A DNA stretch of 64,000 nucleotides, taken from assembly GCA_029392475.1 (NCBI GenBank), contig CP113940.1, positions 806,001-870,000 on the forward strand. Reading direction: 5' to 3'. Positions within the stretch are counted from its first letter, which is position 1. Every line of letters starts with the position of its first letter. Below the pieces are notes generated by a model that saw only the letters and a program-made list of their open reading frames with translations, was not told the DNA's origin and made no database searches. The translations under genes and the position numbers were made by a program. Positions 55,731-63,547 of the stretch are shown one piece after another. The DNA comes from Streptococcaceae bacterium ESL0687 (GTDB taxonomy: Bacteria; Bacillota; Bacilli; Lactobacillales; Streptococcaceae).

Positions 55731-55744
55731 AAGTTTGTTAAAAT
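55717..55744 (+). promoter_or_regulatory. Promoter of the nitronate-monooxygenase-like gene
   Basis: -35 TTGACA (55717-55722), 16-base spacer, -10 TAAAAT (55739-55744). FabT boxes run into the -35, so repression by FabT is expected. Confidence 0.75.
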
Positions 55745-55816
55745 AGGCTGTGTGGTTTATTTCATTCACTTGGCAAAACCATCAAATAATTTTACAATTT
55801 TAAATAAGGAAGAAAA

Positions 55817-56914
55817 ATGAAACTACCAGAATTAAAAATAGGCGATTTAACCGCTAAAATCCCAATCATACAAGGTGGGATGGGGATTGGGATTTCCCTA
55901 AACCGACTTGCAGGATCTGTTGCTGCCCAAGGAGGAATCGGAATCCTTTCAACAGCACAAATTGGTTACCAGGAAGAAGGATTCAAACGTTCTTCAGTTA
56001 GAACCAACCTCAAAGCCATTAAAACTCAGCTTGACAAGGCACGTAGTTTTGCTCAGGGAGGAATCCTTGGATTTAACGTTATGGTAGCAAGTTTCCGCTA
56101 CGATGACGTAGTAAAAGCAACTGTTGAAGCTGGGGCTGATGTGATTATTTCAGGAGCTGGTCTCCCAATGAACCTGCCAGAACTTGTAGGTAATGCTAAG
56201 ACTAAGATTGCACCAATCGTATCATCTGTTAAGGCCGCAAAGATTATTCTTCGTAACTGGGCTAAAAAATATGACCGTACAGCTGACTTCATCGTTATTG
56301 AAGGACCTAAAGCTGGAGGACATCTTGGATTCAAGGCTGATCAAATTGAGGAAGCCATCCTTACTATGGATGACGAGATTGTAAAAATCATCGAACATGT
56401 TCGTGAGTACGAAGAAAAATTCAATCAATCAATCCCTGTTATCTTCGCAGGTGGTGTTTGGAGCCGAAGCGACATCGACCACTACCTAAACCTTGGATGT
56501 TCTGGAGTTCAGATGGCAACTCGTTTTATCGGAACTGAAGAATGTGATGCACCAGATGACTTTAAGGCCCGCTTCCTTAATGCAACGGAAGATGACATTC
56601 ACCTGACTACATCACCGGTTGGCCTACCTGGTCGAGCAATTGACAATAAATTTACCGAAATAATTACTAAAGGTGCTCCGGCCTATAAGGCTCAGGAGGA
56701 CCCTAAAACTCCTATTATTCCAATTGCCGGCTGCCTAAACTGCCTCCAGAAGAAATTATGTGATAGGAAGACTATTCCTTACTGTATCAGTGAGGCTCTT
56801 CTCAACTCTGTAGAACATAATACGGATATGGGGCTTATCTTCTCAGGTTCAAATGGTTACCGAATTAACGAGATTACAACGGTTAAGGCAATTTTTGACG
56901 AACTTAAGGGATAG
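55817..56914 (+). CDS. Nitronate monooxygenase/FabK-like flavoprotein with Cys motif
   Basis: FMN-dependent TIM-barrel protein (365 aa) of the 2-nitropropane dioxygenase superfamily, paralogous to FabK. IIQGGMGIGISLN, GILGFNVMV, the catalytic-type His169 in GPKAGGHLGF and IPVIFAGGVW are visible. A C-terminal addition carries Cys306, Cys309, Cys315 and Cys323 (C-x2-C-x5-C-x7-C), a possible metal or redox site missing from FabK. It is divergent from fabT and has FabT boxes at its promoter, suggesting a lipid-linked function such as an alternative enoyl reductase or isomerase. That role is inference. Confidence 0.85.
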   Translation: MKLPELKIGDLTAKIPIIQGGMGIGISLNRLAGSVAAQGGIGILSTAQIGYQEEGFKRSSVRTNLKAIKTQLDKARSFAQGGILGFNVMVASFRYDDVVKATVEAGADVIISGAGLPMNLPELVGNAKTKIAPIVSSVKAAKIILRNWAKKYDRTADFIVIEGPKAGGHLGFKADQIEEAILTMDDEIVKIIEHVREYEEKFNQSIPVIFAGGVWSRSDIDHYLNLGCSGVQMATRFIGTEECDAPDDFKARFLNATEDDIHLTTSPVGLPGRAIDNKFTEIITKGAPAYKAQEDPKTPIIPIAGCLNCLQKKLCDRKTIPYCISEALLNSVEHNTDMGLIFSGSNGYRINEITTVKAIFDELKG

Positions 56915-56915
56915 A

Positions 56916-56942
56916 AAAAGATAGGTTTTTCCTATCTTTTTT
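56916..56942 (+). terminator. Terminator of the flavoprotein gene
   Basis: AAAAAGATAGG and CCTATCTTTTTT arms around TTTTT, directly after the stop. Confidence 0.9.
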
Positions 56943-57013
56943 CTTTTTCAGCTTTTTTATTGTTCAGGATTTTGCTAAAATTAGACTTGTAAATAACTTT
57001 AATGGAGAAGATA

Positions 57014-57958
57014 ATGGCAAATTTAAGAGCAAGTTTTTATGGACACACTTATAAAAATCCTTTTATGAACGCTTCTGGAGTTCACTGTATGGATACCTTA
57101 GAACTAGATCAGCTGGCAGAATCATCAGCTGGATCTTTTGTTACTAAATCAGCTACCCAAGAAGCTCGTCTTGGAAATCCAGAACCTCGTTATGTTAATT
57201 TGGATCTTGGAAGTATTAATTCAATGGGTCTTCCCAACAAGGGGCTTGACTACTACCTAGATTATGCCATTAAAAGGCAAGAAGCTTATCCAGACTCACC
57301 CTTTGTTATGAGTGTTGCCTCTTACAAGGGATTTGATGAGTATGTTGAAAACATGAGAACAATTCAAGATAGTGAATACACAGGTCTGGTTGAACTTAAC
57401 CTATCTTGTCCAAATGTTCCTGGAAAACCTCAAATGGCCTATGATTTTGAGGATACTGAAAAACTTCTTAAGGAAATTTTTGCCTTCTATACAAAACCTT
57501 TTGGAGTTAAACTTCCCCCTTACTTTGACATCATGCACTTTGATAAAATTGCTAGCGTCCTTAACCAATTTGACTTAAAATTTGTTAACTGCGTTAATTC
57601 AATTGGTAATGGACTTTATATCGATGAAAAAACAGACACTGTTGTCATCAAACCAAAGGGTGGTTTCGGAGGAATTGGAGGCGAATATATCAAACCTACA
57701 GCTCTTGCTAATGTCCGCGCCCTTAAACAACGTCTAAACCCAAGTATTGAAATCATTGGGACAGGTGGGATTATAAGTGGTCGTGATGCCTATGAACACC
57801 TCCTTTGTGGAGCTTCTATGCTACAAGTTGGAACTCAGCTTCAAAAAGAAGGACTCGGTGTGTTTGACCGCCTGAACCAAGAACTTCTTGAAATCCTTGA
57901 AGCTAAAGGATATGAGTCAATTGATGATTTCAAAGGAAAACTTAAGACCTTGGATTAA
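57014..57958 (+). CDS. pyrD: Dihydroorotate dehydrogenase A (class 1A, fumarate)
   Basis: Soluble FMN enzyme (314 aa) of pyrimidine synthesis. The class 1A catalytic cysteine is in [13 protein letters not shown], and [27 protein letters not shown]-like CVNSIGNG and [10 protein letters not shown] match lactococcal PyrDA. ATG 57002 is in frame, but GGAG six bases before ATG 57014 supports the later start. This enzyme uses fumarate rather than NAD and needs no PyrK. It is monocistronic. Confidence 0.96.
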   Translation: MANLRASFYGHTYKNPFMNASGVHCMDTLELDQLAESSAGSFVTKSATQEARLGNPEPRYVNLDLGSINSMGLPNKGLDYYLDYAIKRQEAYPDSPFVMSVASYKGFDEYVENMRTIQDSEYTGLVELNLSCPNVPGKPQMAYDFEDTEKLLKEIFAFYTKPFGVKLPPYFDIMHFDKIASVLNQFDLKFVNCVNSIGNGLYIDEKTDTVVIKPKGGFGGIGGEYIKPTALANVRALKQRLNPSIEIIGTGGIISGRDAYEHLLCGASMLQVGTQLQKEGLGVFDRLNQELLEILEAKGYESIDDFKGKLKTLD

Positions 57959-57965
57959 GCTAAAA

Positions 57966-57993
57966 TAAAAAGTACCTGATGGGGTACTTTTTT
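57966..57993. terminator. Bidirectional terminator between pyrD and the small gene
   Basis: AAAAAGTACC and GGTACTTTTTTT arms with T-runs on both strands; it ends pyrD and the convergent 51-aa gene. Confidence 0.88.
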
Positions 57994-58148
57994 TATTTAT
58001 TAAATATTTTTGGACCTTTTCTCATATTTGTGCGAGCATTTTTAGGAGCTGGCATTGTCTTTGATCTACCACCACCCTGTTTATTCTTAATGATTTCAGC
58101 CATTTTTTCCTTGGTTGTTAATTCTTTTTTACTTGTAACTTCTGTCAT
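57993..58148 (-). CDS. Small basic protein of 51 aa, unknown
   Basis: Short gene with ATG at 58146-58148, a GAGG-type ribosome site six bases upstream, and a TAA directly before a terminator hairpin. The product starts MTEVTSKKELTTKEKMAEI and ends ARTNMRKGPKIFNK. It is basic, has a Gly-Gly-Gly turn in the middle and no membrane segment. I do not recognise a domain. The good start, stop and terminator placement favour a real gene. An overlapping hydrophobic frame on the plus strand lacks such signals. Transcripts from the upstream adenylation operon could reach it, as no terminator was seen between them. Confidence 0.6.
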   Translation of the reverse strand: MTEVTSKKELTTKEKMAEIIKNKQGGGRSKTMPAPKNARTNMRKGPKIFNK

Positions 58149-58279
58149 ACCTTACCTCTATTCAAGACTCCCTTAAAAATTTTAGGAGACTCATTTCATT
58201 TATTTCACCTTATTCTACCACTTTTCTAAGCATTCGTCTGTAGGATTAAAAGGCTTTCTTGGAATAAATGATTGGTTAA

Positions 58280-59728
58280 TTATAGGTATCTTTGAAAAAG
58301 AAGCCGTTCAAGAGCTACTAAATCCCTTTTACCTGTAATTGTTCTTGGAAACTCTTCTTCTAAAAAAAGAAGTTTACTTATTAGATTATAGGAAGGAAGA
58401 TTCTCGCTTATAAGCTCGTTAATTTCATAAAGGTCTAACTTGCTACCCTTATAGACAGCTATTAATTTATGAGTGTCATGAATTTTTAGGGGAAGTAGCC
58501 AAATATCAATCTGTAAAAACTGCTTAAGCACTAAAGATTCAATCTCTGTCAAATTAACCCTATAACCTCTAATTTTAACTTCCCTATCTTTTCGTCCTAA
58601 ATAATAAGAAGCCTTATTTGGAGCATCAACAAGATCTCCTGTCTCAAAATAATCTGTGAAATTTTTTATAAGACCATCCTCTGTAAGATAACCCTTAAAA
58701 ATATAGGGAGACTCTAAAATCAAACTATAATTATTGGCCTTTAAAAATTCAAATTTAAGGTTAACCTTATTTATTGGGGTACCGATTTTTCCAATATCTC
58801 CTGTATTATTAATAAAAAGCCCTGAGCTATAAGAGTGTTCGGTTTGTCCATACAAAGAATAGACTTTTAAGACTGGAAATCTTTCCTGAGCCCTTGAAAA
58901 ATCAGACTCTAAAAGAACTTCTCCTCCAAATACCATAAGTCTAAGCTGGGTACCTGCTACTTCTTGCGACAACCTAAAATAACTCCTAAACAATGTTGGT
59001 ACACTATGCCAAACGGTAATACTATTATTAATTAACCATCTGTTTAAACTTTTTATTCTTATAGGATTTGTGACATCAACCATAAAAAGACTAGCACCAG
59101 CCAAAAGAGAGGAATAAATATCGACTATTGATGCATCATGGGCTAGGCTTGAAAAAAGTGTTAAATTATCTTTCCCAGATATTGATAGATTATTTATATA
59201 TTCTTTAGCAAAATGATAGACTGCCTTTTTTCCTTGAATTACTGCTTTGGGGATTCCTGTTGTGCCAGATGTATAAAGATGATACATGGTATCACAAGAC
59301 TCGTTAGAGATATCTATTTGCTCATCTAAAAAATTATCTCGGTCATTCTCCCTAGCATTTCCCTTTAAAAATACAATTTTCATCTTAGGGAATATAAGTT
59401 TTAGCTCATTTATTAAATCAGTATTTTCACTGGTTACTATCAATGTATCAATCTTTGATATTTTAATCATCTGACAAATTCTTTTTAGGGGTAAATTATC
59501 AACAATAGGTACAAAAACAGTATCACTGTAAAGGCATAAAAGTTCTGCTCCTAACCCGTAAACATTATGTCCTGTCAAAATACCTGCTAGCTTAGAATCC
59601 TGTAGTGATATCATGTTTACCACTATTAAATCCTTAAGTTCTTTATAGGTCAGTTGATTTTTTTCATCTTTTACAGCAAGCTTAGAAGCATACAGATTAA
59701 AACTTTTTAAAATATATTTTTTTAACAA
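58280..59728 (-). CDS. Stand-alone amino-acid adenylation domain
   Basis: ANL-superfamily enzyme (482 aa) expected to activate an amino acid with ATP and load it on a carrier protein. NRPS-type core motifs: A3 YTSGTTGIPKAV (152-163), A4 with Asp198 (AHDAS), A5 YGQTEHS (293-299), A7 FETGDLV (361-367), A8 RGYRVNLTEIE (387-397) and A10 Lys467 (PRTITGKRDL). Asp198 matches the residue that binds the amino group of alpha-amino acids. No condensation, carrier or thioesterase domain is fused. It overlaps the MFS gene by seven bases and ends the operon. DltA or another acyl-activating enzyme is the alternative. Confidence 0.88.
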   Translation of the reverse strand: MLKKYILKSFNLYASKLAVKDEKNQLTYKELKDLIVVNMISLQDSKLAGILTGHNVYGLGAELLCLYSDTVFVPIVDNLPLKRICQMIKISKIDTLIVTSENTDLINELKLIFPKMKIVFLKGNARENDRDNFLDEQIDISNESCDTMYHLYTSGTTGIPKAVIQGKKAVYHFAKEYINNLSISGKDNLTLFSSLAHDASIVDIYSSLLAGASLFMVDVTNPIRIKSLNRWLINNSITVWHSVPTLFRSYFRLSQEVAGTQLRLMVFGGEVLLESDFSRAQERFPVLKVYSLYGQTEHSYSSGLFINNTGDIGKIGTPINKVNLKFEFLKANNYSLILESPYIFKGYLTEDGLIKNFTDYFETGDLVDAPNKASYYLGRKDREVKIRGYRVNLTEIESLVLKQFLQIDIWLLPLKIHDTHKLIAVYKGSKLDLYEINELISENLPSYNLISKLLFLEEEFPRTITGKRDLVALERLLFQRYL

Positions 59729-60939
59729 ATCTTATTACCCATTTTCATATATCTTTTTAAGCATCCAAAGGAAGCACAAATGACAAAGCAGATTACAAAT
59801 GCCATGTAGGAGTTTCCAAGCTTAAATGATTTATTTAAACCACTACTTAAAAGGGGAATGATTAAAACAGTTGAAAGTGAGATACTCATCTGCCTTAAGC
59901 CAGATATTTTACCTAAAAACTCTTGTCTAGCAGCTGTTTGTAGGGTTAAATTGAAACTTGCTGAAGAGAGGCTATTATTTAGCCCTAGAATAAGCATGAC
60001 TGGCGCTACCATTTGCAGGCTACTAATTGATAGGATTAAAAAGCAAGCGAGCTCCATTGTTAAAGCAAACATTGAAAGAAGAATATTTTCATGAAATTTA
60101 TTTAAGCGACCAAAAATTTCAACTCCTACTATTGCCCCCACAGCAAATAACCCGTCCCAAATGGATAGCCAGTAATTTTGGGCATTAAAATAAGTAAGCA
60201 TCGGAGCATATAAAATATTTATATAGTTTGCAATCACAGCATCAATGACCCCAAAAAATGCCAGGAAAAAGAGAGATTTTTGCAAGCTCAAATGATTAAA
60301 TAAAGTCTTCCAATCATTTAAGACCATTGAAATTTTAAAATGATGAAGGGACTTTAGAAAATCAAAAACCTTAGTATCTTGTGTTGGTATGGTTACCATA
60401 TGCATGGTATAGGCTGAAACCAAATAGGATAACCCATTGACAAAAATAGCACCGTAGGGAGATAGGAAGGAGATGATAAAACCAGCAACCCCTGCTCCAA
60501 CCAGCTGACCAATTTGCTGGAAGGCTGAAACTCTGGCATTATATTTGGCTAAATCACTACCGGATGCTATTAGGGGTGCTATTACAAAGACAGATGTCCT
60601 ATAAAAGGGTTGAAAGAAACTTAAGAGGGCAGCTAAGATAATAAGAAGGTTTGGACTGGTAAAATAAGACAAGATACCAAAAATCAAAATTAAAGACCCT
60701 CTTAGAAATTCTGCTAGAACGGCTGAAACTTGAGCGAAACCCTTGTCACTCACAACACTTGCAAAAGATTGAGTAAGAAATGATAAAACAGCCTGTAAAA
60801 CAACAATAAGGGCAAAACTTGATGTCTTTCCTGTATGGTTATAAAGAAGAATACCGATGGATAAGGTGTACATCCCATTACCAATGTTTGAGATAAGCAT
60901 ACCTGCTGGTATAACAGCTTTTGGATTTTTAGTGAACAT
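59722..60939 (-). CDS. MFS transporter, probable exporter
   Basis: Major facilitator protein (405 aa) with about 12 hydrophobic helices and a central cytoplasmic loop near residues 195-215. The N-terminal half resembles the MFS_3/EntS-type exporters often found in biosynthetic clusters (PAGMLISNIGNGMYTLSIGI). It lies two bases after the ATP-grasp gene and overlaps the adenylation gene. Export of, or immunity to, the cluster product is inferred from context; the cargo is unknown. Confidence 0.82.
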   Translation of the reverse strand: MFTKNPKAVIPAGMLISNIGNGMYTLSIGILLYNHTGKTSSFALIVVLQAVLSFLTQSFASVVSDKGFAQVSAVLAEFLRGSLILIFGILSYFTSPNLLIILAALLSFFQPFYRTSVFVIAPLIASGSDLAKYNARVSAFQQIGQLVGAGVAGFIISFLSPYGAIFVNGLSYLVSAYTMHMVTIPTQDTKVFDFLKSLHHFKISMVLNDWKTLFNHLSLQKSLFFLAFFGVIDAVIANYINILYAPMLTYFNAQNYWLSIWDGLFAVGAIVGVEIFGRLNKFHENILLSMFALTMELACFLILSISSLQMVAPVMLILGLNNSLSSASFNLTLQTAARQEFLGKISGLRQMSISLSTVLIIPLLSSGLNKSFKLGNSYMAFVICFVICASFGCLKRYMKMGNKIC

Positions 60940-60941
60940 AA

Positions 60942-62192
60942 TTATTCTCCTTCAAAAGAGAGTAGGATATTTTGATCCATAAATTTCATATAATCTGTCA
61001 AATCACTTTCACTTTTAATATGGTCAGGCAGATCACCTATCAGCCAAGCTAGATAGGACAAAGAATCCCCTTCCTTTGGCAAATAAGCTCCTACATCCTT
61101 TCTAAAAGTAACACTAGTGATATTAGAATTTCCCTCTAGAAAACCTTCTTCAACCTCTAAGGATTTAATTTTTCCAAAGCCTTGATAGCCCGCATTGTAC
61201 CAAAATTTACGGTGGATGGGACTGGGACTGGGATTTTTTAAATGATTAACTGACTGCTGACATTCAGGAATACTAGCAGCTACTAGGTAATTATAAAAAC
61301 TGATTCCTAGCGCATCACTTAAAATCCTATATAGGGCTCCCCCTGCCCCTGGTCTTAAGGCCGCTTCAATTATATAAGGGGTTTCATCCATGACTCTAAG
61401 CTCCGTATGAGTGCATCCATTTTTTACGCCACACGCCCTTACCCCATCGTAACTGGTCTGAAGGATTCTTTTTCTTATCTCCTCAGATAAATCTGAATCA
61501 GTATAGTAAATTCTGTCTGGAAAATTTGGGCCAACTGGGGTTCCCTTACTTAAAATCCCGCTTAAAATAGGCTTGCCGTCAATCCAAATAGTATCAACCG
61601 AATATTCTTTACCACCTACTAATTGTTCAATTATAAAGCCTGATTTTCCCTTTTTCTCTTGCCCTAAACTTGTCAAATTAAATCTTAAAATATTTCTAAT
61701 CTGCTTTTTCAAATCTTCCATGTTATGGACTTCTCTAACCCCAGCACTTGCAGCTCCAAAAACTGGTTTTACAATTAAAGGAAAGGTCAAATCTAAGTGA
61801 CTAATATCAGAATTAGTAAATACACCGTAAAATTTTGGGGTAGGTACATTTTCCTCTTCCCACTTAGCCTTCATAAGCCCCTTGTCCCTCAATAAAAGAT
61901 AGGAATATTTATCATTAATGGCTACTCCAAATTTTTCAGCAATTTCAGCCATTTTATAGGTCAATTGTTCAATACAATTAACAATCCCTCTAACGTTTCT
62001 ATATTTATTTGCTAGAAAATCAAATATCTCCTGGCTACTTGCTGAAAAATCAATAGTTTCATAAGTATAAGATTCATCAATATCCCAGTTATCCAAAGAA
62101 TATATAAAAATTGGTTGGTAATTTAAGTCCATAACTTCTTTAGCGATAAAGGGAACGCTTGTACTTTCTGTTAGAATCAAAACCTCCTTCAT
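60942..62192 (-). CDS. ATP-grasp ligase, amino-acid ligase-like
   Basis: ATP-grasp enzyme (416 aa) that probably forms an amide or thioester via an acyl-phosphate. The N-terminal Rossmann-like part begins MKEVLILTESTSVPF. The ATP-grasp core has FPLIVKPVFGAASAGVREV near residue 140-158, FIIEQLVGGKEYSVD near 190-204, HTELRV and IIEAALRPGAGGAL near 262-282. These resemble BacD-type L-amino-acid ligases. It could join an amino acid to an acceptor or load the carrier protein. It overlaps the carrier gene by four bases. Confidence 0.82.
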   Translation of the reverse strand: MKEVLILTESTSVPFIAKEVMDLNYQPIFIYSLDNWDIDESYTYETIDFSASSQEIFDFLANKYRNVRGIVNCIEQLTYKMAEIAEKFGVAINDKYSYLLLRDKGLMKAKWEEENVPTPKFYGVFTNSDISHLDLTFPLIVKPVFGAASAGVREVHNMEDLKKQIRNILRFNLTSLGQEKKGKSGFIIEQLVGGKEYSVDTIWIDGKPILSGILSKGTPVGPNFPDRIYYTDSDLSEEIRKRILQTSYDGVRACGVKNGCTHTELRVMDETPYIIEAALRPGAGGALYRILSDALGISFYNYLVAASIPECQQSVNHLKNPSPSPIHRKFWYNAGYQGFGKIKSLEVEEGFLEGNSNITSVTFRKDVGAYLPKEGDSLSYLAWLIGDLPDHIKSESDLTDYMKFMDQNILLSFEGE

Positions 62193-62440
62193 TTTTGATC
62201 CCCCTTAAAATCTTCATAAAGTTTGATGACCCTACCTACAGTAGAAACGTCATCAATATCAAAGATATCATAATCAAATTCCCTACCTACAAGATCTTCA
62301 ATCCGTAACACAAGATCCATGGTAGCTAGACTATCAATTCCCAGATTTTTTATGGGAGTTTGTTCATAAGTTTCTTGGTTTTCCTTTATATCTTCAATAG
62401 TAGCCTCACTTAAAAAACCCCTAAAAATTTCCTTAACCAT
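62189..62440 (-). CDS. Stand-alone peptidyl/acyl carrier protein
   Basis: Carrier protein (83 aa), distinct from AcpP. The phosphopantetheine serine is Ser37 in NLGIDSLATMDLV, and the acidic helices VLRIEDLVGREFDYD and IFDIDDVSTVG follow. It overlaps its upstream and downstream neighbours by a few bases and sits with a stand-alone adenylation domain, so it likely carries an aminoacyl group. AcpS at 32.5 kb or an unseen Sfp-type enzyme would prime it. Confidence 0.88.
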   Translation of the reverse strand: MVKEIFRGFLSEATIEDIKENQETYEQTPIKNLGIDSLATMDLVLRIEDLVGREFDYDIFDIDDVSTVGRVIKLYEDFKGDQK

Positions 62441-63416
62441 TCTTTTCTCCTTCTTTTAAAACAAAAGCATGAATTGACTTCTGTAAAAGTGCGTAACTAT
62501 TCCCAAGATTTTTCAAGCTGACTAAATATTTATCATATATGGAAGGTGACTGCCTAGCATTTAAAAAACTAAACCACTTAAAAAGTTCTTTTAAGTCATT
62601 TCTCACATGATTGATTTGTTTAGTACTTTCAATTTCTGCCCCATAAAAAGAAAATACCTCCTCCCAACAGTTCAAAATAGGTTCAATTTTATTGGCTATG
62701 TGTTTATACATCCTAAGTTGATCACTCTTTGCCAGACCTTCATCAAATATTTTTGACCGTCTATCCCTATAGTATTCATAAAGTCCATCTAAGGCTAGTC
62801 TACTTGGCTCAACTATTTGCCCATTTTGGTACAAATTTCCATTTTTACAAGTATAAGCATATTTCCCAAACATAATTTTTTCGAAAATATTAGCCCAAGT
62901 GATTCTTTCTAAAAAGAGATTAATCTTCGAAGCATTAAGGAAAACGAGATTAAAATCCTTTAACTCTTCAGGTCCGAATTTCAATTTAAAATCCTCCAAG
63001 GTAAAAGGGACTTTTAAATTCCGATTAGTTTCATTTGTCTTAGTCAAAAATACTTGATTTCCTTTAATATCTTCAATCAAAGTGCTAGTAAAATAGATTG
63101 ACCCATCCTTATGATTATTAGCAAGCATGGCATAGGCCGTACAACCTTCACGAAACTTATTCTTCAAGGTATTTTCCAAAGTTATTTCTGAACAAGTAAT
63201 TTCTTCTTCAAACTCTTTTTTTAATCTATCAAAACCATTTGAATTTAAAGGAATGATAGGCTCATTTCCGCTTAAAAGATCAAAACCTAGATATCTATCC
63301 ATAAAAAGAATTTTAAACAAAGAAAATTTTTGGATTCTCTCCAGATAATGAAACATTGTTCGGTCATAACAAACATAAGCAAGACTATCCTCGTGTTCTA
63401 AATCAGTAAGTTCCAT
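62433..63416 (-). CDS. Unrecognised protein, possibly BtrH-like transferase
   Basis: First gene of the operon (327 aa), soluble, with no signal peptide. I do not recognise a firm domain. The N-terminus (YVCYDRTMFHYLERIQ with Cys16) recalls the start of BtrH-type cysteine acyltransferases, and His102 in NNHKDGSIYF followed by beta-strand-like IEDIKGNQVFLTKTN could complete a papain-like site. This is a weak, by-eye inference. A charged helical C-terminal half follows (about 200-320). The context with carrier protein and ATP-grasp enzyme resembles butirosin side-chain transfer. A+T content is high: two sampled 60-base lines (62521-62640) have 17 G+C each. Confidence 0.6.
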   Translation of the reverse strand: MELTDLEHEDSLAYVCYDRTMFHYLERIQKFSLFKILFMDRYLGFDLLSGNEPIIPLNSNGFDRLKKEFEEEITCSEITLENTLKNKFREGCTAYAMLANNHKDGSIYFTSTLIEDIKGNQVFLTKTNETNRNLKVPFTLEDFKLKFGPEELKDFNLVFLNASKINLFLERITWANIFEKIMFGKYAYTCKNGNLYQNGQIVEPSRLALDGLYEYYRDRRSKIFDEGLAKSDQLRMYKHIANKIEPILNCWEEVFSFYGAEIESTKQINHVRNDLKELFKWFSFLNARQSPSIYDKYLVSLKNLGNSYALLQKSIHAFVLKEGEKNG

Positions 63417-63447
63417 TTTTCAACCCCTTAATTCCCTAAACTTTTCC

Positions 63448-63462
63448 ATATTTTCAAAATAT
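63448..63462. promoter_or_regulatory. 15-bp palindrome between the operon and the Rgg gene
   Basis: ATATTTTCAAAATAT is a perfect palindrome around a central C, 32-46 bases before the start of the 327-aa gene. It might be an operator for the adjacent regulator. In such A+T-rich DNA chance is a real alternative. Confidence 0.4.
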
Positions 63463-63479
63463 TTTATGATAATTTTTCC

Positions 63480-63508
63480 TTTCTCTAGTTAATATTGTAT
63501 AATAATTA
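63480..63508 (+). promoter_or_regulatory. Possible promoter of the Rgg-type regulator
   Basis: TATAAT (about 63498-63503), with a weak -35-like TTTCCT 17 bases upstream, gives a leader of roughly 40 bases before ATG 63548. Confidence 0.5.
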
Positions 63509-63547
63509 TCAAGTTAGACTTTAATTTGTTGTGAAAGTGGGAATTTT

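Noticed and set aside
57979-58176. Hydrophobic 65-codon frame on the plus strand
   Set aside because: It has no ribosome site, starts inside the pyrD terminator and lies opposite the better-supported 51-aa gene.
58280-60939. Operon as a D-alanylation (dlt) locus
   Set aside because: Adenylation plus carrier proteins recall DltA and DltC, but there is no DltB or DltD; an ATP-grasp ligase and an MFS exporter are present instead.
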